From Lentinula raphanica (lineage: Eukaryota > Basidiomycota > Agaricomycetes > Agaricales > Omphalotaceae), in assembly GCA_027919835.1 (NCBI GenBank), contig JANVFP010000010.1:806001-870000 (forward strand): a stretch of 64,000 nucleotides of DNA, in the 5' to 3' direction. The position numbers and the translations under genes are program-made. The stretch's first letter is position 1. Every line of letters begins with the position of its first letter. Shown here one piece after another: positions 1-9,801 of this stretch. The notes under the pieces are model-generated. The model had not been told where the DNA came from and ran no database searches. It was given only the letters and a program-made list of their open reading frames with translations.

Positions 1-2
1 GG

Positions 3-728
3 AGGCTGGATAGCAATCACACGTCTGCTCTTGCCCAACCTCTCGCTATCAATCACACCAATGTGGTCCAGTCGCTGTTACCCATATGCGATACAAGCCA
101 TAAACTGATATCAGCAGGAGCTGACTGCAAAGTGAACGTATACGATTTATCATCAGAACGAGTTGTGAACTCGTTCAAAACTTCCAACCAGATAAGCAAT
201 CTGCACCGTACGCATTCACCGATATGTACCTTGTTAGAGGTGAGGAACTTCGTCTTCTGCGGTTTCTTCACTCACCAGTATATTCATCAGGTATTGAACC
301 TCGATTCACAATTTGAACTACGCGATCACAGAATAGTACCCGAGCGTCCTGTTCTTAGGTTTGGGTATCCTACCAACCAAGCTCGGGGACGTTACATGAA
401 AGGTACGACACTGTTGCAGATACCGAATCATCTTATGATGAACTCTCACCATGTTGTTCAAGGTGCCTCGTTGCCCTTGAATTCATTGTTCACTTGCGGA
501 GACAGATATGGAAGGGTTAGATTCTGGGACCTTCGAAAACCAGAGAAGGTTGCTTCAGAAGTAAGACCCGGATGTATCTCTCAGTGACGAAAATGAAGCT
601 CACTATATTCAAAGATTCTGTGCTTTGCCGAGCCCCAGAAAGTTGTCCAGGTTCTCTTCCATCAATCACGACTTTTGGTTTGTTCGGAAAATGGTGAAAT
701 TGGCTGTATTGAGTATTCTCTATCATAG
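3..728 (+). CDS. WD40-repeat protein, 3' part (5' end outside window)
   Basis: Exons 3-239, 291-560 and 615-728. The frame is open from the left edge, so the start lies outside the window. Introns are 51 nt (in frame) and 54 nt. Typical WD40 strands are visible: KLISAGADCKVNVYDL near the start, SLFTCGDRYGRVRFWDLR near 520 and RLLVCSENGEIGCIEY at the end. The stretch QFELRDHR spans the first splice junction and supports it. WD40 proteins form beta-propellers that act as scaffolds. The particular family member is not recognised, so no pathway is assigned. Confidence 0.8.
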
Positions 729-930
729 TTTCTTCCTTGCTGTAGTTCTATCTTCATTCAAGTGCTCTTGTTCTGTATTAGTGCCATGTAGTACATATGT
801 AGTTTGTAGAAAACACAAAACTTGACCTTCCTGACTATCAGTATTTCGTTCAAGTCGTTTCCCCGGATTCTGCCGGGCTTAGTTCAAAGATCTTATCTTA
901 TCTCATTACTTATGTTGCATTTCGACTTCC

Positions 931-1487
931 ATGTCGACCAGTTCTGCGACACGACTCCGTCGTGAAGAAGACGTACAAAAAGCTTATGATATCCAAGTAC
1001 AAGCTGGTCTAGAGGTCCGTCTCAAATATACATCCTCAATCTTTCTCCCACCAATCCTCCTTCAGGGAGGTGCAAGATTCACGGCAGTAGGTCTCGGTCT
1101 AACTATCGTTGCACATTATACATGGCCAGCTTTTCGGTGCGAGAATTCCTTCTTCTCAAAAACTTCCATTGGTTCCGAAGTGCTTATAGATCTCTTGTTT
1201 AGACGTCAAGGACGTCCTTTCAAAGCATTTCTCCTATCAATGTGTGCGTTCATTGCGATCTCACCGTATAATCCTCTCCACGCGCTCACTCGGTCCGTTT
1301 GAACATACTTTTAGTCTGCGTAGCTGGGGTAGTGTTTGGAGCCGAGCGTGCACTTATAGCACATGAAGCACAACGAAGATTGGAAGAAAACCACATGCGA
1401 AGACTGGCTCGATTAGATCTCACCAAACAAGGCATTGTACCCACTGAGACTGAGATTGCGAAATGGAGAGAATTCAATGAACGGTAG
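931..1487 (+). CDS. Small HIG1/Rcf2-like mitochondrial membrane protein
   Basis: Four exons (931-1014, 1066-1136, 1203-1243, 1315-1487) give 122 residues. The start is the ATG at 931. There is a basic N-terminus, then a glycine-rich hydrophobic helix (residues about 29-51), a second hydrophobic helix (about 60-75) ending in GAERALIAHE, and a charged tail. This hairpin with a conserved acidic-Ala-Leu-x-x-His-Glu segment recalls the N-terminal membrane part of Rcf2-type respiratory supercomplex factors of the mitochondrial inner membrane. The family assignment is by pattern only; it could be another small two-helix mitochondrial protein. The splice joins are well supported because all other frames stop. 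Confidence 0.6.
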
Positions 1488-1698
1488 TTCTCATCATCAT
1501 CAGCCTTCATTAATATCCTGGCTAAGGGGATGTCACGTATGTGTTTAATAACCATTGTATTATAATCGTAAGTAGATCACATTTTATGCAAGCTATGTTT
1601 CAAAATGGCGTTTTGCGTATCATCATGAACAGAAATATTGAAGTGAATGAGGTCCAATGGATGTGACTGTGGTAAGAGATGCTATGAGTGTGGCTCTT

Positions 1699-3884
1699 TC
1701 AACCCTGATAGTGATTGTAAACATTTGGATGCTGTGACGCGGGATCATGATAGTATACCGATTGTACAGGAGGTCGGGGTGGCGGTCCCGGATGGAAAGA
1801 CTGAGGTTGAGAAGTTGGTGGAGGCGGCGGAGGTATGTTACGGAAATCAGAGACAGATGGAGGTTGTGGCAACGGTGGATATGAGGCAGCCTGTATAGGA
1901 GGTTGAGGAAGACTAGCACGTCGAATAGGAGTTTGAGGAGGTGGAGGGACAGGGAGATTTTTAGATGGTAATGAGGGCATACGTCCATCGGTAGAGAAAT
2001 GAGACTGTGGAGAGCCATTGAGAGGACTTTGGGATTGAGGAGAAGGTATAGGCGGTGGTGGAGGAGGTATTTGAGAGAACCCATTAGGACCAGAGAGGTT
2101 CATATACGAGGTACCGTACTGCTGTTGATCCAACGGTACCGGAGGCGGGGAAGTGGAACGCCTTGCGGCTGGGGAGGAAGAGGCCTAGATCCAGCAACGT
2201 CTCGAGACGGACTCGGTACAGTATAGCCTGTATATAGATCGGGAGAATTTGACTGAGCCGGAGGAACAAGTTGAGATGGCAGAGGAGGAGGCGGAGGAAT
2301 TATCAATGATCCTTGATGAGGGTAGGTGTAGGGTTCTGTAGGAGACAATGTATGACCATTGTCGAAAGATTGCGACTGCGGTACATTTGTTGTATATGAC
2401 GTTGGGAAGGGCGTCTGAGAAGGCGCCGGAGGATACGCGCCTGTATCAAATGGGATTGGGAAAGTACCGTTTGGAGGTTGCGGATAACCCCCAGAATCAT
2501 ACATGACGGGTGGAGGATTGTAAGCAGTGGGTAATGGTGTCTGTGATGGCAACGGCGGAGGGTAGTTACCCGTAGGAAGCGGCATGTTGTAGGAGGATGA
2601 AGTAGAGCTGTGTAACGAGGAACTCGAGTTCGAGATGGGTACAAAGCCCGAAGATGAAGTTGGAATACTGTAGCGCGTCTTTCGAACAGGCGGAGGGGGT
2701 CGATAGCTCGAAGGCTGAGGTTGAGGTTGATTGGGCTCATAATCGCCAGGATAAGGAAGTTGCCCGTTTGGTGTAACGGGCCTGAAAGTAGATCCATTAG
2801 GTTCATACAAGGATGATCTAGAAGAAACCGTCGACAACCCCGTCGAAGACGTTGATCTGTAACTGTTTACAGATGCCTATTGGAAATCACATCAGTTCGT
2901 ATGTCCAACCACTCGTCAACCCACATACTCACGGGATGTGTTTCTCTCCTTCTACCATTTGACACACCGAATTCTCCGAAATTACGCGTTAAGGAATCCA
3001 CAGATATGTTTTGTTCGTAGGGAGCCTGATATAGATCAAGCTGCGCGAGGGAGGAAGATGGCCGTATTGAATACGAGTCAGATTGGCGGCGATTATGGCC
3101 TTGGGCCACGCTTGCAGACACAATTCGATTGGTCGCTCCTCCCGAAGTTTCCTCGACGAAAACGCCTGGGCCGATGTATTCACTGTTATTTGTGAGCGCA
3201 GCGGCTTTCTTCTTCTTGGGTGGTTCAGGTTCCTAGTGCGGAAAGATGCGTTAGGGAGGGTCAAGCAAGAAACCGTAGATGACGAACATTTGAGTAGAGT
3301 GTCATTTCGAGGTAGACTTTACCCGCAAACCTATCTTTGTAGGTGAGAGTATACCATTCTAGATGGTGCGAACGATTAATTCGGGTGCCTAAACTCAATT
3401 AAGCATCAAACACACCATCCGATTCGCCTTTCGTTATGACTTCTGAAAGATCCACGAGTCCTTCACCAATGAGATCCGGTTCCCGAGCATCGTCTGCATA
3501 TGCTGCAAGTTTCATGAACATCCCTCCTTTGATCTTCAACGATTTGTCGTTCTTTGGAGGCAACGGTGGTGGTGTACCACTACTAGTTGCTTGCTCGACC
3601 TCTGAATGCTCCGAGTCATCTTCGTATAACTGGAATCGAATTTCCTCATCCCATTCTGGATGCTGACCACCCTTTTTGATTGCTTTCGTCCGTCGTGTTT
3701 GACCGTCGAATGTCACGGCGCAGTAGGGATCTTGCTTGCCTATGTGTCGCTTATTGGGTAGGTGGTTCTATGATGAACATATGGAATCGGTTCAGTGTTG
3801 TGGTAAATGTGGAATGTTAATGTGACATACAGCTTTGAGTACGACGACGACGAGTGTGCCAACTTCTCGAGGAGTTGAGGACAT
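1699..3884 (-). CDS. C2-domain, proline-rich protein of the Inn1/Fic1 cytokinesis type
   Basis: Proposed exons on the minus strand are 3831-3884, 3416-3767, 3359-side junction to 3288-3358, 2933-3232, 2220-2876 and about 1699-2184, giving some 639 residues. The N-terminal C2 domain (residues about 5-160) contains REVGTLVVVVLKA, KRHIGKQDPYCAVTFDG and HPEWDEEIRFQ. The rest is a long disordered tail full of PPPPP and PxxP blocks, expected ligands of SH3 domains. In yeasts, Inn1/Fic1 links the actomyosin ring to septum synthesis at the bud neck or division site. The last junction is uncertain: the frame changes between 2220 and about 2130, and the best split implies an intron of only 35 nt. Longer alternatives ending at 2137 also restore the frame. 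Confidence 0.8.
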
Positions 3885-4082
3885 GTTAGAAGAGTTCTAA
3901 GTGTCTCTAAGCTGAGAGACGCTTAAGTACAATGCAGGTATAAAGGCCATACAATGGCCAAGGAACGTTCAACTCTGTCATTCCGTAAGCGATGGCCTAA
4001 GCGCTTAGCATGTTGACGCTCATGATCATATCATTCATGGTCACAAATACTCTGTACTACATACATACTGTCTCATTGTTCT

Positions 4083-6370
4083 CTATTTTTGTGTAGTAGC
4101 ATTTTTATCTCTATCTATCTGAGCGCGAAGCCGGAATGCCTAGAGAAAATCTGTCAGTCCGCGACAAAAAAAGAAAGCATAAACTGCCTACAGCAGCTTC
4201 TTCAGGTCGCATCGCGCCTTTCGCCATATTATGTTTCCCAAGCCTCAACTTTGCATTTCGTGAGGAAGCTACAGCTTTACTTGATTCTGACTCTGCCTGC
4301 TCCAAGACAGCTTGGCATTCTTCCTCAGTGGCCGGTCGGCCATCCAGGAGGGAGAAGAACTTGAGCCGCAAAACAGCTTTGATACGTTCCAATGCGTGCG
4401 TGGAGTACCAACCGTCTCGTTCCTGGGTACAATGACATTGAGTGATACAGCAATTCGGTAGTGAGTATGGACGTTGGAAATAGGACTTACGTCGCAAACT
4501 TCGCGAATGTCGTCTGGGTTTTCTATCATCTCCTTCAGCATATGATCTGTAATATCGCATAGTTGAAAAGCGGCTGTCTCTTTGGTCAGGTTAACGCCAT
4601 CGAATACGTGTGATGTTCTGAAACAGACGGCTCAGATATATATACGATGGATTGTTTGTGATGGTAATATGCACTCACTTTATTTCTTCCTTGTCTGGAT
4701 CAGCAGAGTTGGCTGTTGCAGCTGCAGCAGCGGCCCTTTCTTGACGACGAGTCGCGACGGAAGGACGATTGATGGGATGGTTTGCATTTCGAAAGTAGAG
4801 TCGTTGATAGCTGGAATAGTCACACAAGTGAGTATCATTGAGGGAGACAGTCAGGTACAACCTACAAACGTCCATCGGGGCTCTTTCTGGGGTCATATCC
4901 AATTTTGACCAAAGTGTCTCGCCAAGGACCGTCATGAAATACATAACAGACCAGTGGAAGTATCACTTTTGAGCTAGGTTTTGAAATAGTGAGCCATCGA
5001 AAGCACGATGATGGAATTGCAAGTGCACACTGACTTATGAATTTCTTTGGCGACAGTTGCTGAAACATGATTGAAGAGGGAAGCTCGAGTCCATACAGGA
5101 CGTTGGACAAAAAGCTAAGGGTATAATCAAACATGTGGATCATTCATTCTCAGGACACCATCTTACCTCCTCTAGTTTTTTTAAGATCTTCTGGTCGACC
5201 TGCTCTCTTACTGCTTCTACATTCACTGGAGGTTTGTCTGGGGTCTGCCATATCACATGCGTTAAGTCATGGAAAATTCATGGGAGCGGTTCATACACAC
5301 ATTGGTATCCGAGAAGGTGATAGTAGCAGGACCATAGCCCTTCCAACGCATTCTGTTAATGAGGCGCTTTCTCTCCTCCCCAGTTTCCTCATTTACTACA
5401 ATCGACACGATAGAGGCTGGATTTCCTTTGAAGCTGCATAGAATCATCATGATCTTAGTTTTGTTCGACGGGTATAGCATGTTAGTCCTCACTTGTAGCT
5501 TTGAGCAATGCTCTGACGACTGAATATTGGCGGGGGGAACAATCGGAGATTACTCCGAGATACTTGGGCTTCAGCTTGAGTTTGAGATTGACCTGCAGAC
5601 TGCAAAGGGGAATTGCATGAGTTATTGCTTTGATCCATGAGCTGTGGATCAATGTTCATCGCGATGGGAGCCGCGGCTGGTTCAGTATTCGAAGACGGAG
5701 CACTCGTCGTGATTGAATAGTCTTCTTTCTCTGGAGGAATTCGGTATGAAGTGATTGCTTGAACTATATCAGAGCATGAATGCGACGTTAGCGTATACAG
5801 AATCGAGGTATTCAATTCGTACCATCCATCCTATCCATGGCAGAACGTAGACGAGAGATGGGATCATCAGCTTCGGGTCGATACTGAAAATCTACCATCG
5901 CTGCAGAGGAAGAGTATCAGGACTAAGCTTCTTCATAAGATGCTGGATTACTAGCATCTAAACCGCACCGTCTTGTGCAATACACCCACTGCCTCAGCTT
6001 TGAATTCTCCAATATAACCCGACTCTCCAGACCCATCCGAAGCATTTTCCACCGTCTTCTTCCTTCTCCTCCTTCGCGTCACTTTCATCACAACACTGTT
6101 GTTCGCGACGACTTCTCCAGGAACGGGATGCACAAAAGGATCATCAGGCTGGAATCTTAGCTCGACCAGGGTTTCTGATTTGGACGCGCCACGTTTGAAA
6201 GCAGTCTCGAGACTTGAAGGGCCGCCGAGATTGTGGATTGCTTGAGGGACAGAGGCAAGTTGAACATAGCCGGGGTATTCGACTGAGTAGAAGTGAGTTT
6301 GGGGTAAAGGATGGGATTGAGCTTGATTGTTTGCAGCGACTGTAGGAAGTGAACTTGGTCCAGCTTCCAT
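4083..6370 (-). CDS. TFC1: Transcription factor TFIIIC subunit Tfc1 (tau95 / subunit 5)
   Basis: Eleven exons: 5956-6370, 5823-5900, 5493-5763, 5301-5433, 5167-5244, 5035-5114, 4866-4973, 4679-4810, 4491-4617, 4192-4422 and 4083-4139, giving 569 residues. The N-terminus has the family signature YPGYVQL then LELRFQPDDPF-type residues and VRFRSMVDFQYRP. The middle has RKRLINRMRWKGYGP and RPVWTRASLFNH, followed by DGPWRDTLVKIGYDPRK and FYQRLYFRNANHP. The C-terminus is acidic/coiled. TFIIIC binds the A and B boxes of tRNA genes and recruits RNA polymerase III; Tfc1 contacts the A box. The first intron (5901-5955) appears to be GC-AG. The last intron (4140-4191) replaces an out-of-frame extension with a conserved FRLRAQ end. 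It is divergent from PKR1, 63 bp between start codons. Confidence 0.93.
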
Positions 6371-6433
6371 GGTAAGTCGTCAAGTTGTAAATTTTTGTTC
6401 ACGTGCACCGCGACGTTCTTCCTTTTGGCGTCC
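6371..6433. promoter_or_regulatory. 63-bp divergent promoter between TFC1 and PKR1
   Basis: Only 63 bp separate the start codons of the two divergent genes, so the promoters and 5' leaders must share or overlap sequence. No TATA box is visible in it. This suggests that the two genes are co-regulated, or that transcription starts inside the opposite gene. That is inference from spacing alone. Confidence 0.55.
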
Positions 6434-6804
6434 ATGGCCTCCGCTTCGACAACTTCTGGCACTGATGCATCTACCTCTTTCTTCTCAAATATACTCAAAC
6501 CAGGCTCATCTCTCCATCCAACATTCCTTCTCGTACTAGATTCCATTTTCTTTGCTCTCCTACTCACCTTACTGGGGCTCGTATTTGCAACCGCGGGCAA
6601 CATACACCTGATAGCCCTTACAATCATAGAAATAGCGCTTTGGGCAAGTGTAAAATGGTATGCATAAGATCATACACGATACTAGGATGCATGCACTAAT
6701 TCGCAAAACACAGGTTCGTTTACGAACTCAAAAATACACCCTCTCCGGAAGATACAAATACAACGAACGACCTTTCCTCCGGGGAATCGAAGAAGAACTC
6801 ATGA
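6434..6804 (+). CDS. PKR1: V-ATPase assembly factor Pkr1
   Basis: Two exons, 6434-6657 and 6714-6804, give 104 residues. After a short Ser/Thr-rich head comes FSNILKPGSSLHPTFL, then two hydrophobic helices separated by the turn ATAGNIHLI, then WFVYEL and a polar tail. This is the layout of Pkr1, a small ER membrane protein that works with other factors in assembling the vacuolar ATPase V0 sector. The intron joins the tryptophan codon of SVKW to FVYEL, which is conserved. An upstream ATG at 6395 is in frame but gives a non-conserved extension. The stop is only 7 bp from the stop of convergent PSF3. Confidence 0.88.
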
Positions 6805-6811
6805 GCCTCGT

Positions 6812-7732
6812 TCATAACATCCGTTTCGCACCTCCGCTGCTTTCCTCATGCCACCTCTTCATCCGTCGAGCACTCTCCTGTGCTAACACAAACACTACAA
6901 ATAGTCAATCAGTATATGTACCCGAATGTACACGGGCTGCCTACGTTCACGCTCTGTCGTGTCCAATCCCTCTCTGAACATTTGCGGAGCAGAGTCTACA
7001 CCTCCACCGCCACCGCTGCCTCCCACTGGACCCAAGGCAGCAAAATGCTGTGCCTGGTCAATCACGTCTACCAGACGTCCTTTGAATGTCTGCAGTCGAT
7101 TGAGATACGGGTGGATTAGATAGATGTTATAGTTTGGCGTACTGTGACCAGCATTTCAGACATCTCGATCCCTTGTTCGTCTCCAAGCCTGGCAGGGTAG
7201 TAACACTGGAGTTCAATATCGACACATACTTCATTTTCCATCGCTCGACGTACATGTCCATGATTGTCTTCCCAAACACGTACCAACCAGTACCTGCTCC
7301 AACCAGGTTTGACAGACGAACGCTTCGTGGTTCTGCACGTAAGGCGTTTCGTACTTTGTTTGAGAACGGTTGGGGTATATCAAAGTCAGCCCAGTCACTA
7401 GTCGACACAGATTGAGGGTTTGATCAAAGGGAATGAATGAAGAACGAACGAATAAACAATGATATACGCGAGCCATATCGGAATTTGACGCTTGCTTTGA
7501 GGTAGAATCTAGTTTCAAATAGTCTAAGTTTAAAGAATGCTCGGGGGTAGAGTAAGAAAGACGTACGTCGCGCTCGGAACCTCCACCAAGGTGACCCATC
7601 TCCGGTATCTTATGCTTGAATGTACATTGAATTTTCTAAGGTCCTCCCTATGAGCTGTGAGCTAGCAAGGTGATCAAACCGAACCTGGTTTTCTGCCAAA
7701 ATCGCGTCGATTGAGAAATAGTCGTTGTCCAT
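6812..7732 (-). CDS. PSF3: GINS complex subunit Psf3
   Basis: Seven exons: 7685-7732, 7567-7635, 7450-7508, 7254-7397, 7149-7188, 6945-7089 and 6812-6894, giving 195 residues, the normal length. The N-terminus MDNDYFSIDAILAENQ and KIQCTF are typical, then IPIWLAYIIVYSD, the signature VRNALRAEPRSVRLSNL, a glycine-rich loop after HFAALGPVGG, and the C-terminal ERELFVLAQESARRMKRW. GINS (Sld5, Psf1, Psf2, Psf3) binds Cdc45 and Mcm2-7 to form the replicative helicase. All six introns are 49-60 nt class. The 3' end meets PKR1 at 7 bp. The start is 74 bp from the divergent gene at 7807. Confidence 0.95.
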
Positions 7733-7806
7733 CTCCAAAGTTCCAAAATTCTCACACGAACTGAAATTCTTGCTGACGTCACGCGTCTGACCTCTTCACG
7801 CCCCTC

Positions 7807-8344
7807 ATGTTCAGTGCCATTCGGCTTATTTCCAGCGCTCGTTTCCTTCGAGCTCGTCATCTCCAACAGCCCATATCTTTCAACCGCACAATATGCTTTT
7901 CTTCTCCACGAAGAGCATCAGAATCTCCTTACCCACCGCCTGAAGAAATGTACTCCCGGTTGAACAGCACGAGTTTAGCTAAGAAACTGCAGAACTCACC
8001 CGAGGCCATGCAGGCCATTCGGGATTTCATGGTTGTGTTACAGAATCAGGGTAACATTTGGGAATGTACTGCCGCCTTACGAATGAGAACTCATGGTCAA
8101 CGTATATTATCTTAGGTCTCGACCTTTCAACGGGTAAACCACCGTCACCAATGCAGTTGATGAAACTGGGCATGAAGAAGGAGGTAAGGGAGGAAATGAT
8201 GAAAATGACCGCAGAGATGCAAAAGGCTGGAATAGATCTAACAGACAAGGTGCGCGCATCGTTCATACTTCAGTAAATTACGAAAACTGATATTCTTCAC
8301 AGGATATGATTGCGGAGCTCATGGCTGCGATGAAGAAGCCCTGA
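7807..8344 (+). CDS. Small mitochondrial protein, function unknown
   Basis: Three exons, 7807-8050, 8116-8249 and 8303-8344, give 139 residues. The first 35 residues are rich in Arg and Ser with no acidic residue (MFSAIRLISSARFLRARHL), a typical mitochondrial presequence. The remainder is helical and Met/Lys-rich (MQLMKLGMKKEVREEMMKM), ending in MKKP. I do not recognise the family. It is divergent from PSF3, with 74 bp between starts. Confidence 0.75.
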
Positions 8345-8756
8345 CAAACAGCACATTCGAACGTTGAATATCTGACTTTGGTGCTGAACGATCTTGCGGG
8401 CATATGCGCCATCTTGCGATACGATACTATATTCTCCCGCCCGTGCATGCGATGTCAGGCAATTCATATCATGCAAATGTCCATGGAGAACCCTTCCTTG
8501 ATCACCTCCAGCATCTTCATATCCTTGAAGCGCGGTGTTGGCATCTGAGTTAATGGTAGCACAGAAATGAACTGGATTTTTATGGTTTTGAATTCGAGAA
8601 GCATGAGCATACAAAAGCATACAGAGCATGATGTCGACTTGGGCCTGCGATGTGAGAGATGCATTCTACAAGACGAATTACCCTTCATGGGTCTGTAATT
8701 TCGAAGGGAGAGTGCGACAGATATACAACAACCGGAGATTCGTATAGACTGAATGA
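8345..8756. other. Intergenic, 3' ends of two convergent genes
   Basis: The stretch lies between the stop of the mitochondrial protein and the stop of RPL29. Minus-strand open frames across 8297-8817 overlap RPL29 exon 5 and show no recognisable domain. I see nothing else here. Confidence 0.5.
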
Positions 8757-9176
8757 TCATGATGCTGCTTTCTGCTCTAACCGAGCCTTTTGCTGCGATG
8801 AAGGACCGAGGAAACATGAGATCAGGGAACTTTGCGATGCACGACCACTCACCGAACCAGCTAGTGCGAATCGAGCGTTACGACGGAACTGATGCAACAG
8901 AAGTCAATGAAATTTCCGTCAACAACATCGAAATCCCTTAGCAAACCTTAGCGTCAACCTATCCATAAGAGATGATCAACTCGGATAGAAATTTGAAGCC
9001 CAAAAAATACGTACACCTCTCAACGACCGAGTCCTGTTGGACTTGGGTTTTTTAATCCCGTTCTTGTGGGCCTTCTTGTTCTGGTTGTGATTGGTATGGC
9101 TATAGACACACAGCGTAAGTTCAACAGGATATACGAAGAGTATGTTTCGGTTAACGAACTTCTTTGATTTGGCCAT
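8757..9176 (-). CDS. RPL29: 60S ribosomal protein L29 (eL29)
   Basis: Five exons, 9160-9176, 9015-9099, 8947-8958, 8853-8888 and 8757-8792, give 61 residues. The protein reads MAKSKNHTNHNQNKKAHKNG, then IKKPKSNRTRSLRG, VDAK, FRRNARFALAGS and QKARLEQKAAS. These match the universal L29 pattern, including GIKKP and GVDxKFRRN. The four coding steps need four introns of 54-60 nt. The third exon is a 12-nt microexon coding VDAK, flanked by a perfect ..TAG/GTTGAC and CTAAG/GTTTGC. L29 is a small basic protein of the large subunit. Ribosomal protein genes of basidiomycetes are often this intron-rich. Confidence 0.96.
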
Positions 9177-9801
9177 CTTTTCGTCCGGGAGTCTTGGAAA
9201 TCCTTACAACCTCGACAACGATGAGGTTTAGCGATCTATGGGTTGACCATGTGACTGTGGAAAGTATGAGCAATTTCGACTGTACAGTTTCTATATTTGG
9301 TAATACACTCCGCGCTCAATGTTCGAGGCAGCCTCCGATGCACTTTCTTATGCCCAAAGTGAGTGTGGTATCCACTGAGATTCTATTTTGAATGACACAG
9401 AATCTATCAGATGAGGTTTCCTCTTTGCTTTGAGAAGAGCGTCCGACTACAACTTGTGCTACCGTTACTAGTAGGAGCCTCTGTTGCTACAAGTTTGTAA
9501 CGACTTCAAGGGGACAAGCTGGTCACCGTTGGTGAAACCCTGTCACATTCCTCGTCCGTTCTGAGGGAGATGGGAGCGAAACTCTCCCCTCCAAAGTTTC
9601 AACTTGGGAGACTGGCGCTTGAAAACTAGATTCAGCCATTGGGCGCTTCACCCAAAGTGACATTTCCACGAAATTTGATTGGTTCGCATCCTAGGACCGA
9701 AGGAAAACTCGGCCGAAACGGTCACTTAGAGTTCGACTCATCTTCGTCCAGTATAAATACCCCATTCAAGTTACATCTTTCCTCTCATCCATCATTACAA
9801 A
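9177..9801. promoter_or_regulatory. Divergent promoter region between RPL29 and LEU1
   Basis: About 620 bp with no convincing gene. A TATA box (tataaata, 9752-9759) lies 42 bp upstream of the LEU1 start and is followed by a pyrimidine-rich leader. I looked for a CCGG-type Leu3 site and found no clear one. Confidence 0.5.

Noticed and set aside
6157..6627. Minus-strand frame covering the TFC1 start and PKR1 first exon
   Set aside because: It is antisense to PKR1 and out of frame with TFC1, and the composition is not protein-like.
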